Source of the DNA: Acidobacteriota bacterium
GTDB lineage: Bacteria > Acidobacteriota > Terriglobia > Acidiferrales > UBA7541
DNA: 64,000 bases
Direction: 5' to 3'
Assembly (NCBI GenBank): GCA_003223215.1
Contig: QHYH01000081.1
Location: 1-64,000, forward strand
Positions 26,216-35,851 of this stretch are shown here, piece after piece. Numbering within the stretch: position 1 is the first letter of the stretch; each line of letters starts with the position of its first letter. The translations under genes were made by a program, and so were the position numbers. The notes beneath the pieces were generated by a model that worked only from the letters and a program-made list of their open reading frames with translations, did no database searches and was not told the DNA's origin.

Positions 26216-26898
26216 ATGAACATACGCCCATGGGTCTTCTCCATCGTGCTGGGCGCAGGTTGCACCGCTTTACGGGCCGCGCCGCAAAAGATTGCCTCAG
26301 GCCATGCGGAGAATCTCGAGAACTGCCTGGAAGGTTTTGCGTCCTGCGATTATGCCCAGCTCAATCCGCAGGAAAAGCAGGCGGTCCGGGGCGCCGCGCG
26401 GGCAAACAATTTTTTGGACTGTTTCCACGGATTTGCCGATTGCGACAAAAAACAGCTGACTGCCGAGCAGCGACAGGAGGTCGCCCGCGCCCGTCGCATT
26501 CAGAACCTCGAGAGTTGCGTGGACGGCATCGGAGGGTGCGATACCACCCTCTTGACCGAGAAGCAGCGCAAGTGGCGCAAATCGCCCGCGTCCGCAACTT
26601 CCAGTCCTGCCTGGACGGAACCGGGATTTGCGACCAGTCACAACTCACCGAAGACCAGAAACAACAAGCAGAAGAAGCCAATCACTACAACAACCTCGAG
26701 AATTGCCTGGAAGGTATGGGCGACTGCAACCGCGCTCTGCTCGGCAGCGAAGGACAGCAAGAGGTTGCCCAGGAAACGCACAACCGGGAGCTTCGCCAGT
26801 GCCTCGATGGTTCCGATGCCTGCGATCCCTCTCAGCTTAGCGGCGCCGAACAGCGCGACGTCGCCGTGATTTCCCACGGCAAGAAGCCCACGAACTGA
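26216..26898 (+). pseudogene. secreted protein of six Cys-x6-Cys repeats, frameshifted
   Basis: The first frame starts at an ATG at 26216, with a hydrophobic leader (VFSIVLGAGCTALRAAP). Two frames joined near 26564-26572 by one missing base give about 227 residues, almost wholly six tandem units of 32-33 residues. Examples are NLENCLEGFASCDYAQL, NFLDCFHGFADCDKKQL, NLESCVDGIGGCDTTLL, NFQSCLDGTGICDQSQL, NLENCLEGMGDCNRALL and ELRQCLDGSDACDPSQL. Each has C-x6-C-[DN]-x3-L followed by a polar helix-like stretch. The length 683 is one short of a multiple of three, as expected for a single deletion. The cysteines may form disulfides outside the cytoplasm. I do not recognise a named family. It could be a sequencing error. 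Confidence 0.75.
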
Positions 26899-26955
26899 AC
26901 CCGCTCGCTCGAGTGGATCTGGTCGCGCAACTCTGAACCAAGAAAGGTCATGCCG

Positions 26956-29900
26956 CTAAATCGCAGAAGCCTCCCTCACCACCGCCATTTCCCGGTAACG
27001 GCACAGCGCATTGGCGAGCTGCATCTGCCGCGGGCTCCGGCACTGTGGTTCAAACAGCCGCGGATTCCCCACTACAATCACCGCCGTCTTTGCTCGCGAC
27101 GTGGCCACATTCAGCCGGTTCAGGCTATACAAAAACTCCATTCCGCGGGGCGCGTCTTCCGGCGACGACGTGGTCAGCGAATAAATCACCACCGCTTCTT
27201 CCTGGCCCTGAAATTTGTCCACCGTCCCGATCTTCATATCCGGCAGCCGCGCCGACAAATCAGCTACCTGCGCGTTGTACGGCGCAACAATCAGAATGTC
27301 TTCCTCTTTCAGCCGCCGTTGCCTGCCCGCACTCGAAAACCACTTCACTTCCGGTCGCAACAATCCCTTCACAATGCGCGCCACCAGTTCGACTTCATCG
27401 GCCGAGGAGTTCCTGTTCCCCTCATGCTCCGCCGGCACAAACCACAACCCCGCACCCTCGAGCCACGGATGGCCTTCGAGCACGCGGCTGTGCGTCAATG
27501 CCTCGGATTGCAATCGCCCCTCATAAAAAAGCTCCGATGTGAAATCGCAGATCTTCGGATGCAGCCTCCAAGTTCTCGGCAATAGAAATCCCATGTCCGG
27601 CGGAATGGTTTTGTGGTCTCCCAGCAGGTGCTCGAGCGCGGACTTTTCCGCTCCATCGGGATGGCTGCCCTTGAGCGGCCGCTCCAGCTGCTGTGGATCA
27701 CCGATCAGCACCAGACTGTTCGCCGCCTGCGATACGGCGAGCACGTCCGCCAGTCCCATTTGTCCCGCTTCGTCGATGAACAGCACATCGACGGCCTCGA
27801 ACGCCGCCTCCGGCGACCACAGCCACGACGTCCCGCCCACAACTTTAGCCTTCCCGTAGGCTAGCGCGTCCCATGCCTCTTCGTTTTTCCTGGCGATCGC
27901 AATGTCCTCGGTCCCTTCTTGGTCGTCGGACCGCTGCATGGGGTTCACCCCTAGCTGGTCGACTTCTTCGGCCGCATCCACGACTTCCTCGAGCAGCTTC
28001 CGAATCACTTTGTGGCTGAGCGCCGTCACGCCAATCTTCTTGCCCTGTTTCACGAGTTCGCAGATCATCCGCGCGCCGGTGAACGTCTTGCCCGCACCGG
28101 GTGGCCCTTGTATGGCAAACACCGAATCATGCAGGGCGGATACGATCCGGCAAGCCGTGCCTTTCGGGCTCTCCCCCGCACGCGGTTCAAGCGTTTCGCC
28201 TTCGCCCAGCCGCGGCCGCTTCCGCAACAGCAAGTCCCGCCCTGCGCGGTATCTCCCGGCCGCCTCGATGCCATTCGCCGCCACCCACTCGCCGATCCGG
28301 AAAAGAGCTTCAGCATGCTCTTTCACGCTAAGCGGTCGCTCCCACACGTACACCGCGGTGGGATGCATCTCCGCCGTTTTCTTGGTTTTCTTGATGTCGA
28401 CCGTGCGTCGGACCGGATCGATTTCGACCACCGCCCCGAACTTCTCGCCCTTCGAATACAATTCCTTCTCGACGCGCGCTTCGGTCTCCTGCTTTGCGAA
28501 GCTGTAGCGATCCACGGGAATTTTTCGCGCCACCCGCAAGCGCTTCAAAAACTTCAGTCCCGCCAATCCCGCTCTGTCTTCCAAGAGATCGCCATCGTCC
28601 AGGTCGGCCAGCCGGTAGCCTTCCCAATACGTGGCCTTGTCCTCTCGCCGGTGCCAGTCCTCGAGTTGCGCCAGCAGCCAGCGTGCCTGCTGCTCATTCG
28701 TGCGCGCCTCGAGGTCCGCGGGAATCCCGTCTGTCAGTCTTTCCACTAGCGCCGCAACGCGCCTCTGCCTTTCGTCCAGTTCTTCCGACGGCGCTTCTTC
28801 GCGGTCCACAAATCGCGGCACTTCCGTTCCGCTCTGTACCAGCGCCTTCCGCTCGACCTCCAGCCACTCGCGCAGCCTCGAGGTCGAAACGCAATCCTCA
28901 CGGTTGTATCCCTCCATCACTGCGCGAAGCTCCTCCGGCATCTCGTCGTCGCCCCGGCCCAACTCCAGGCGGTGCTCGATGTAGCGCATCGCGCTCCGCG
29001 ACTTCTCCAGTGGCGTCTCGCGTTGGAATCCGTAAAACGCTTCAATTTTCTTGAGCGAGTACTCTTCCACGCTGGCCCGGACGCCTTGCTTGAATGCTTG
29101 ATGCAAATCCACCAGCATGCCGGCGCGCAGCATGCGGTCGATTTCGTCTTCGCGCGTCGCATGCATGCCCATCAAGCGCTTCATCGTGCCTGGCTCGTAC
29201 GCGCCGAAGTGATACACGTGCATCTTCGGATCGGCCGCACGCAATCGCATGATTTCATCCACAAGCCACTCGAATGCTTTCTTTTCCTCGTCGCGACCGA
29301 GCGCCCAGCGGCAGTGGTAAAGCCATTCGCCGCCCGAATCCCGCGCCGCGAACCCAAACAAATATTGCAATCCCTGATCGCCCACGAAGGGATCGCCCTC
29401 GAAGTCCATAAACACATCGCCCCGCGACGGCTCGGGCAACCGGCAAAATCCCATCCCCTCCGTAACCGGCCGAAGCAACTCGTGCACCAGCGTGTTCTTT
29501 GTGCGCCCCGCGACCTGCACGCGCGCCTGCTCGCGCATGCGCACGTAGGCGTCCTTTGATCCGTGCCTCGGCTTCTCCTCGAGTGGAATCGGGAGTGCCG
29601 CCAGCTTCGCCACGGTTCCTGCGTTCCAGGCCTCAAATTGATCGCGCTGCTGGCGGCGCATGTCCGCCACCAGCGACAAATGATCGTCCGCGCGCCTTTG
29701 CGCATCGCATTCGCGAAACCACCTGCAGATGTTGCAGTGCTCCACCGGCTCCGGATAGCTCGCCGCGACCGTATCCCTTCCCCTCGCAAACTCGAGCCAA
29801 TACTGGCCCGCCCTGGTAGGGACCGCCTGCGGAAGTGAACCAACCGCCTCGCTCAGTCTCGCCTTCACGTAGCGGTAATACGCCGCATACTCGGACACGC

Positions 29901-30456
29901 GATATTTTTCGCCCGCAAACCCTTCCCCCGGCGGTATCACCCACAGAAACTCCGGCGTCGTCCCCTGTATTTTCCCGAGCAGCTCCGAATACAGCGAGAG
30001 TTGCAGAATCGTGGTTGCCTTCGTTTCCTTTGCCAGCTTGGTGTCCGCCACCTCATAGGACCACGCCCAGCGCTTGCTCCGCGCCGCCACGCGCCGCAAG
30101 ATGTCGGGCCGCCCAAACCATTCGCCGTCGCCGAGCGCGCCTTGCGCAATGACCTCCGCGCCGCGCTCCATCAGCGCCAGGGTTTCCCGAAGCAGTCGTT
30201 TCTCTTCCTGGTGCGGGATGTGGCTCAGGGTATCGACCGTTAGTCCCTTCGCCCCCAGATGCGCCAGATATTCCCGCTCGTGCCGCTCGCCGCGTTCCCG
30301 AATCACCGCCAGATCCGGCGCGGCCCAATCGGGTTCCGCCCGCTTCCCTTGAGCGACTTCGAGATCGAGCGTCGTCAAGTGGCGGCATGCCAGGTGATTG
30401 CCCAGGTCGGTCGCCGCCAACCGAATTTGCCCTGCCGCCAGCTTCATCTTCTTCAT
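26956..30456 (-). CDS. TM0106-type RecB-like nuclease fused to SF1 helicase
   Basis: 1166 residues in three parts. The N-terminal RecB/Cas4-like nuclease region (about 1-250) includes NHLACRH and the cluster HCNICRWFREC near residue 239; these Cys could hold an Fe-S cluster. The middle (about 330-570) resembles an RNase-H-like exonuclease, with VFMDFEGDPFVGDQ, VYHFGAYEPGTMKRL and EDCVSTSRL supplying acidic residues. The C-terminal part is a Dna2/UPF1-like SF1 helicase: Walker A GPPGAGKTFTGA (about 782), Walker B LFIDEAGQM (about 894), GDPQQLERP, then VDKFQGQEEAVVIYSL and LNRLNVATSRAKTAVIVVG. It is a presumed DNA repair or defence enzyme. A GAGGAA tandem run precedes its ATG. Confidence 0.9.
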   Translation of the reverse strand: MKKMKLAAGQIRLAATDLGNHLACRHLTTLDLEVAQGKRAEPDWAAPDLAVIRERGERHEREYLAHLGAKGLTVDTLSHIPHQEEKRLLRETLALMERGAEVIAQGALGDGEWFGRPDILRRVAARSKRWAWSYEVADTKLAKETKATTILQLSLYSELLGKIQGTTPEFLWVIPPGEGFAGEKYRVSEYAAYYRYVKARLSEAVGSLPQAVPTRAGQYWLEFARGRDTVAASYPEPVEHCNICRWFRECDAQRRADDHLSLVADMRRQQRDQFEAWNAGTVAKLAALPIPLEEKPRHGSKDAYVRMREQARVQVAGRTKNTLVHELLRPVTEGMGFCRLPEPSRGDVFMDFEGDPFVGDQGLQYLFGFAARDSGGEWLYHCRWALGRDEEKKAFEWLVDEIMRLRAADPKMHVYHFGAYEPGTMKRLMGMHATREDEIDRMLRAGMLVDLHQAFKQGVRASVEEYSLKKIEAFYGFQRETPLEKSRSAMRYIEHRLELGRGDDEMPEELRAVMEGYNREDCVSTSRLREWLEVERKALVQSGTEVPRFVDREEAPSEELDERQRRVAALVERLTDGIPADLEARTNEQQARWLLAQLEDWHRREDKATYWEGYRLADLDDGDLLEDRAGLAGLKFLKRLRVARKIPVDRYSFAKQETEARVEKELYSKGEKFGAVVEIDPVRRTVDIKKTKKTAEMHPTAVYVWERPLSVKEHAEALFRIGEWVAANGIEAAGRYRAGRDLLLRKRPRLGEGETLEPRAGESPKGTACRIVSALHDSVFAIQGPPGAGKTFTGARMICELVKQGKKIGVTALSHKVIRKLLEEVVDAAEEVDQLGVNPMQRSDDQEGTEDIAIARKNEEAWDALAYGKAKVVGGTSWLWSPEAAFEAVDVLFIDEAGQMGLADVLAVSQAANSLVLIGDPQQLERPLKGSHPDGAEKSALEHLLGDHKTIPPDMGFLLPRTWRLHPKICDFTSELFYEGRLQSEALTHSRVLEGHPWLEGAGLWFVPAEHEGNRNSSADEVELVARIVKGLLRPEVKWFSSAGRQRRLKEEDILIVAPYNAQVADLSARLPDMKIGTVDKFQGQEEAVVIYSLTTSSPEDAPRGMEFLYSLNRLNVATSRAKTAVIVVGNPRLFEPQCRSPRQMQLANALCRYREMAVVREASAI

Positions 30457-30482
30457 CTTCCTCTTCCTCTTCCTCTTCCAGA
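30457..30482 (-). promoter_or_regulatory. tandem GAGGAA tract at the helicase translation start
   Basis: On the minus strand the sequence just before the ATG is a run of GAGGAA hexamers. It offers several overlapping Shine-Dalgarno sites and a slippage-prone repeat. Changes in repeat number could tune translation. Confidence 0.5.
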
Positions 30483-30926
30483 CGGCGCTCGCCGCGTCGC
30501 GCCGCTCCCTTTCACTTCACGAAAAGGCTACCGCGGCAATACCGTCTCTACCAAGCCTCAGCTTTGCTTTGATCGACAGAAGGTGCAGCCCTTCGTTATC
30601 ATCGGCCTGTTCCTCTTCCGCGGTTACCCGTGGATGTTGCCGATCTTTGTGGTCATGGTGCGCACGCGGGGGGCACCTGGCTCGAAGCATTTTCGGCGAA
30701 CCATATCGCCAACACAAAGCCGGCACTTGGTTTTGATTTGATCAGACGCCTTTGTGAGAGGACCCTGCCGTTCTGATTGCGGTGGATTCCGGGTACCGAC
30801 CAAGGCGTTCCCTCCTTGGGCATCGACGAAAGGAACGTCAAACCTTGAGATCGGCATCGAAGCAAGAACTTGCCGCCCGTTCTCCTACGTATCTTCTGCT
30901 GAGGGGTTGCCATCCTGCGCCCGCAC
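30483..30926. other. intergenic between divergent genes
   Basis: About 440 bases between the divergent helicase and alpha/beta-hydrolase genes. No credible ORF, RNA or repeat beyond the hexamer run was seen. It should contain both promoters. Confidence 0.45.
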
Positions 30927-31934
30927 ATGCGTAGACGAATCCTTCGCGTGATGCTGATTCTGCTGCTCCTGCCGCCGGTGCTGGCAGCGGTGGCGGGGTG
31001 GCTGGTGGCGCCCGCGTATCTGCATCCCATCCGGCGCGAACTTACGCCCGACCTGATTCGCGGAGCCGATGCGTCTTTCGCGCTCACCCACGCGGACCGC
31101 GAGCCGTTCGAGGTGCGGGCGCCGGACGGTGTGCTGCTCTCCGGCTGGAAGGTCACGCCCCGGAATCCCAACGGCTCCTGGGTGCTGCTGTTTCACGGCG
31201 TGGCGGACAACCGCGTCGGCGTCACCGGCCAAGCGGAAGTCCTGCTGCGCGCCGGGTACGGAGTGGTGATGATGGACGCGCGGGCCCACGGCGCGAGCGA
31301 AGGCTCTACGGCCACCTACGGCTGGCTCGAACGCAAAGACACGCGCGCGGTCATTGACAGACTGTTTCAGGACGCCCGGCAGGGTTGTCTCGCAAGCCAG
31401 TACCACGGCACCGGCAGTCCCTGCCCGCTGCCTCGGCATGTTTTCGCTCTGGGTGAATCGATGGGCGCGGCCATTGCGCTCGAATCCGCCGGGAGCGATC
31501 CGCGCATCGCAGCGGTGGTGGCGGAAGCTTCCTTTGCCAATCTTCGCGAGGCAGCTTACGACTATGCGGGGTTGCGCAAATATCCGTGGCTCGGGAAGAC
31601 GCTGCTGTCGCCGTTCGCGTGGACACTGTTGTATCGCGGAGCGAGGCTCACCGGCATTCCGCTAGAGGAAGTTTCGCCGGTGAAAGCGGTGGCCGCGCGG
31701 GCGTTTCCGGTGCTTCTCGTTTGCGATGAAAAGGACGTGGCGCTGCCTTGCCGGCACACGCAGATGATTTACGATGCCGCGCGCGGGCCCAAACAGCTAT
31801 GGGTGGTGCCCCATGCCTACCATACCGCCGCGCTGGGGTTTTACCCGGAAGAATTTAAGCGACGCGTGCTCGAGTTTTTCGGGACTTACAGGAGCGGTTC
31901 CTTCGCGCGCCCAAGCAAACAAGAAAACAGATAA
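30927..31934 (+). CDS. membrane-anchored alpha/beta-hydrolase
   Basis: 335 residues. An N-terminal hydrophobic helix (VMLILLLLPPVLAAVAGWLV) anchors or exports it. The hydrolase core has the oxyanion-type LFHGVADNRVG and MMDARAHGASEG. The nucleophile Ser is in LGESMGAAIAL, an Asp candidate in CDEKDVALP, and the His in VPHAYHTAALG. These resemble BEM46/YhfR-like serine hydrolases of unknown substrate. The start lies after a divergent promoter region. No operon partner follows. Confidence 0.85.
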   Translation: MRRRILRVMLILLLLPPVLAAVAGWLVAPAYLHPIRRELTPDLIRGADASFALTHADREPFEVRAPDGVLLSGWKVTPRNPNGSWVLLFHGVADNRVGVTGQAEVLLRAGYGVVMMDARAHGASEGSTATYGWLERKDTRAVIDRLFQDARQGCLASQYHGTGSPCPLPRHVFALGESMGAAIALESAGSDPRIAAVVAEASFANLREAAYDYAGLRKYPWLGKTLLSPFAWTLLYRGARLTGIPLEEVSPVKAVAARAFPVLLVCDEKDVALPCRHTQMIYDAARGPKQLWVVPHAYHTAALGFYPEEFKRRVLEFFGTYRSGSFARPSKQENR

Positions 31935-32061
31935 GGCAGACACGAGGAACCCGAGCGGAGCGGCTCGTTTGCGCACCGTCTCGCGCAGGCGGGAGCGCCA
32001 GCATCGAGATGGTCTCGACTCCTAACTATCCCTCCCTACGCCGCGGGAAGCAGGAAGAAAG

Positions 32062-32093
32062 ACGGGCAACAGGAACCTTCTGAAGGAGCCCGT
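32062..32093 (+). terminator. nested hairpin, possible terminator
   Basis: ACGGGC pairs with GCCCGT around an inner CCTTC-T-GAAGG hairpin, followed by TTTCTAACCTTTTG. It lies about 130 bases beyond the hydrolase stop and just before the end of the convergent OmpA gene. It is a weak terminator candidate. Confidence 0.4.
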
Positions 32094-32141
32094 TTCTAAC
32101 CTTTTGCGTAGGCAAAGAAGCGGCAGATGCCTGTCGACTCT

Positions 32142-34109
32142 TTAGGGTTTGGCTGGCTTGTTGGGCGCTGCGGTCTTTGCTTTTGGAGCCGGCTTCCTGG
32201 CCGCAGGTGCCTTCGCTTTTGCTCGACCACCGCCGCCTCTGCTGAGCAGTGTCAAAGCGTCCTGGGCGTTGAAGGGGAAGCGGCGGACCGACTGCTCGCC
32301 GGTCGTGCCGAGGGTCACGTCTACCCGGCGATTGTTGGCCATGCGGACGGTCTCCATATTCTTGATGAGCTTCTGCTTTTCCGCCACAGACAGGTCGGGG
32401 TTCTCATCGAGCAGCTTCTTGACTTCGTCCGAGGTCATATTTTTCTCAAAGCCGAAGGCTTTGACCTCGAGATGGTCTGCAGGCACGCCTTTCTCGACAA
32501 GGTAACTCCTGGCGCGTTCGACGCGGCGTTCGGAGAGTTTCATGTTGTACTCTTTTGCCCCGCGAGAGTCGGCGTGACCTTCGAGAATCAGATGGGCCGC
32601 CGGGCGGAATTTCAAATACTCGAGGTAATCGCTCGCGAGAGCGTCGAGGGTGGCGGCCTGGCTGGCCAGCAATCCGCCGGTGGGCTTGGCCTCGGTGGGC
32701 TGCGCCGTCGGGAAGTAGATACTGTGCAAGGCCAGCTTGGTCTCGAGTTCATGCACTTGCGGGGGTTCCTTGACCTCGACGTTGCCGGAAGCATCGGCGG
32801 TGCCGCCGCGGCCGTCATTGGCCGTGCACTTGACGGTGTAAGTGCCGGGTTGCAGGCCGGTCGCATCAAATTGCACGTTCGAGCCGCTGCCAGTGATTTG
32901 CCCGCCGGAGGCCGTGTAGCTATAAGTCAGCGGATCGTTGTCCGGGTCGCTGCCATTGCAGGTGATTCCAGTGTGTTCACCAGGGAGAATCGGGCTGCGC
33001 TCGACCGAGAGGCTGGCCGATGGCGGATGGTTGGGCTTCTCTTCCACCTTGATGTCGGCGCTGCAGGAAGCCGTGCCGCCCCTTCCGTCATCCACTCTTA
33101 CGTTCACGGTGTAGGAGCCAACGCTCACGCCCGTAGAGTTCCAGCGCGCATCCGCGCCGTTACCTTCGACTCTGCCGCCGGTAGCCGAGTAACTGTAAGT
33201 TAGGGGATCGTTGTCAGGATCGCTGGCGTTGACCTGCACGGCAACGGAATCGCCCGAGCCCGCGTAAAGGGAAGTTGGATTCACGGAGCAGGCGGCCACG
33301 GGCGGATGATTCGGCGGAGGCGGCGGATTGGGAATTCCGAAACGAAATACCACGCCGGTGCCCGCCCGGAAATTGTCTTGGCGCGCGTTGCCCCCGACGG
33401 CGGGACCCGAGAAATTGGTCATGAAGTAATCCAACTGGGCAACTCGCCAAGCTAGATATTTCGTCAGCACCATGTCCACGCCGCCGCCGGCGGCAATGGC
33501 GAAGGAACTCTGACGGCCCGCCCCGGTCATCTCAGTGCCGCTGTGTGCGCCGCCCAGCAGGAAGTGGGCGAACGGTACGAAGTAGTCAAATTTGCGCAAG
33601 TTGAGGCGCGGGCCAAAAAGGTAGCTGACCATGGTTCCGTTCACCGAAGCGTTGCTTCCCGTGAGAGGAAAGAGGTTGCGGTTGAAGTTGTATCCGCCCA
33701 GTTCGGCGGTCAAACCGAGCCATCGCGAGGCGTTGTAAGCGAAAGAGGCGCCGCCGCCGTGATTGCCGAAATTGGCGAAAGGACTGCCGGGCGCCGCGTT
33801 CACGTAAAAATACATGCCGCTGATCTCATAGCGAGGCGCGAGCTGGCCCGGCGCTCGCGTGTCCTTCGCAGTCGCCGCTTGGGGTTTGGGAAAAGCCTTC
33901 GGATGGGGGATGGCGGGAAGGGCGAAGACCTCTTTGGAGAAGGATGGCTGACCGGTCGCGACCGCGTCGTTTGTTCCGGAGGAAGGTTTCGCTGCGGCAG
34001 CTTCGCCGCGGGTAGCGGTGTCATCGGGGAAGCCGGCAGCTTTCTGTTGCGCGCAGAGAGGCGACGCCAGTAGAACACTCAAGGCTGATCGAAGGCACCA
34101 GTTGCGCAT
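32142..34109 (-). CDS. OmpA-family outer-membrane protein with PKD-like repeats
   Basis: 655 residues; the start ATG has an excellent AGGAGG. A signal peptide (CLRSALSVLLASPLCAQ) is followed by a beta-barrel-like region (about 85-270), rich in alternating aromatic strands such as YEISGMYFYVNA and ASRWLGLTAELGGYNF. Two PKD/Ig-like repeats follow (about 275-450), each with SDPDNDPLTYSYSATGG-type sequence. The OmpA peptidoglycan-binding domain (about 460-610) has LILEGHADSRGAKEYNMKLSERRVERARSYL and the MANNRRVDVTL end. A Lys/Ala/Pro-rich tail closes it. It likely tethers the outer membrane to the cell wall and presents the PKD repeats in the periplasm or outside. Confidence 0.9.
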   Translation of the reverse strand: MRNWCLRSALSVLLASPLCAQQKAAGFPDDTATRGEAAAAKPSSGTNDAVATGQPSFSKEVFALPAIPHPKAFPKPQAATAKDTRAPGQLAPRYEISGMYFYVNAAPGSPFANFGNHGGGASFAYNASRWLGLTAELGGYNFNRNLFPLTGSNASVNGTMVSYLFGPRLNLRKFDYFVPFAHFLLGGAHSGTEMTGAGRQSSFAIAAGGGVDMVLTKYLAWRVAQLDYFMTNFSGPAVGGNARQDNFRAGTGVVFRFGIPNPPPPPNHPPVAACSVNPTSLYAGSGDSVAVQVNASDPDNDPLTYSYSATGGRVEGNGADARWNSTGVSVGSYTVNVRVDDGRGGTASCSADIKVEEKPNHPPSASLSVERSPILPGEHTGITCNGSDPDNDPLTYSYTASGGQITGSGSNVQFDATGLQPGTYTVKCTANDGRGGTADASGNVEVKEPPQVHELETKLALHSIYFPTAQPTEAKPTGGLLASQAATLDALASDYLEYLKFRPAAHLILEGHADSRGAKEYNMKLSERRVERARSYLVEKGVPADHLEVKAFGFEKNMTSDEVKKLLDENPDLSVAEKQKLIKNMETVRMANNRRVDVTLGTTGEQSVRRFPFNAQDALTLLSRGGGGRAKAKAPAARKPAPKAKTAAPNKPAKP

Positions 34110-34404
34110 CTGTTCCTCCTAAGACCATTCTGGGATCCCGATTGATTCGCATATCCGCCGTGAACCGGTGCTGCACGAGGCGGAAGTTCGGATGTATCGC
34201 AGCTCATCCCGCCCGGTCAACTCGCGCCCCATCGCACACGAATCCCCCTCGTTGTCGGGGAAAAACAGGAATTAACAGGACGCACCGGGCAACAGGGTAT
34301 TCCACAAGAACCATTTTGTGCAAACGATTTTGTATGAGCCCTATGAGCGGAAAGCCGGCCACCCAGGAACTCCCCATGAGCTGGCCCGAGGAGAGTGTCT
34401 GGCC

Positions 34405-35709
34405 TCAGAGCGGTTTGCTTGGCGGGGCGGTTCGCCGTTTCGCTTTGATCAGGACATCCGCGGAATCCGGGCGGCCATTCCAAAAGTCCAGGCGAATGCG
34501 ACCATCGGGCAGTTGCGAGACAGTGGCAGGGATCGCGCTGGCCGTCAGATACCATCCGGCGGGGAGCACGACCGCGTTGCGAGAGCGGCCCAGGCTGCGA
34601 TCGAAGACCAATTCATCCCCGTCGAGCCGGTAGCTGGCCGGCGCGGTGTAGGTCTCGGAAATCCGCAGGCGCAGGGACTGGCCCTTCTTCACCGGTGGAA
34701 AGGGAATCAGGACGATTTGCGTTTCCGGCTTGACCGGCTCACCCGCGTCGATTTTCGCGGCCGAAAGTTGCGCGCCGGTCATCAGCCGCGTGGGCAATTT
34801 TTCCCCGGTATCGAGGACGTAGGCCGAAGGATCGGAAACCGTGCTGCCTTCGCGAACCACGTTCAGGTATTGATCCACGCCCGGGCGCGACTCGGTGTAG
34901 TCATGATAGAGGCTAAAGGCGTGCGTTTCGGGCTGATCGAGGAAGTACACGATGTCACGATTTTGATGGGCGCGTTCGGCGAGGCGCTGCCGCTCGGTCT
35001 CTCCGGGGAACGGCGCTTCCCAGCTGCGCGATTCGGTCAGGGGACGCGGCGCCGCTGCGGGGCCGGTCTCGGCCCCGGGCTTTGCGCGGATCATCAAAGG
35101 CGCTTCCCCGGCGCCAGGATTCATGAAGCTGATGGCGATGCGGCCATCAGGTTCGGGCAAAACCTGCGATGGAACGTTCAAGCTCACGAGTTCGTATCCC
35201 GCAGGCAGGATGACGCGGTTGCGCTTGATGCCGAGGCCGCGATTGAAAACGATGCCGCCGCCTTCACGGTAATAGCTCTGCGGGTCCTTGTAGGTTTTCA
35301 CGATCAGCAGGCGGCCGCGTCCCTCGGGCGGGACGGCGCGGGCAAGATGAATTTTGATGAAGCTTTCCGAGACATCGGCCTCCGGCATGAGCGGATCCTT
35401 GCGGGCTTCTGAACCGGAGACCACTTCGAAGGGGAGCGCTTCGCCGGTCATGGCGTCGTAAACCGCTTCGTCGCTCGCGAGGCTGCCCTTGCGGATCGCA
35501 TTGAAAAAAACCTTTGCGCCGGAGGTGGCGGCGGAAACCTCGTAGGAGATCTTGAAACTTGCCGTATCCGGAGCGAGCAATTCGTAGCGCGTGTACTCGT
35601 CGGCTTCCGCTTGGCGCGCAACGGCTGCGCCCTGCCCTTCCCAGCACGGAGCCCCGGCACAGAAAGCCGTAAGGAGAACCGTGATCGCAAACGTAGCGTG
35701 CTTAGACAT
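34405..35709 (-). CDS. secreted protein with an internal duplication
   Basis: About 434 residues from the ATG at 35709, behind AGGAG, with a signal peptide (FAITVLLTAFCAGAPCW). The protein consists of two homologous halves. The first has GSLASDEAVYDAMTGEALPF, then GGIVFNRGLGIKRNRVILPAGYEL. The second has GSTVSDPSAYVLDTGEKLPT, then DELVFDRSLGRSRNAVVLPAGWYL. Each half ends with a PDGRIxxxFxNxxxxxAxxLIKAK strand. The pattern suggests repeated beta-sandwich modules, perhaps carbohydrate or protein binding. I do not recognise a family. It is divergent from the MBL-fold gene at 35852. Confidence 0.72.
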   Translation of the reverse strand: MSKHATFAITVLLTAFCAGAPCWEGQGAAVARQAEADEYTRYELLAPDTASFKISYEVSAATSGAKVFFNAIRKGSLASDEAVYDAMTGEALPFEVVSGSEARKDPLMPEADVSESFIKIHLARAVPPEGRGRLLIVKTYKDPQSYYREGGGIVFNRGLGIKRNRVILPAGYELVSLNVPSQVLPEPDGRIAISFMNPGAGEAPLMIRAKPGAETGPAAAPRPLTESRSWEAPFPGETERQRLAERAHQNRDIVYFLDQPETHAFSLYHDYTESRPGVDQYLNVVREGSTVSDPSAYVLDTGEKLPTRLMTGAQLSAAKIDAGEPVKPETQIVLIPFPPVKKGQSLRLRISETYTAPASYRLDGDELVFDRSLGRSRNAVVLPAGWYLTASAIPATVSQLPDGRIRLDFWNGRPDSADVLIKAKRRTAPPSKPL

Positions 35710-35851
35710 GTGATTCTCCTGCTTGAGTCCTGCTCTTTGGCCGGGCCCGGGAAGCATGATCCACGATTCGAACGCGACAGTAAATCCGCCCTGCCCGCGC
35801 ACCGACGATCGATTGGGGGCGTCCTGCGTTACACTACTTCCGCGGGCGGCG

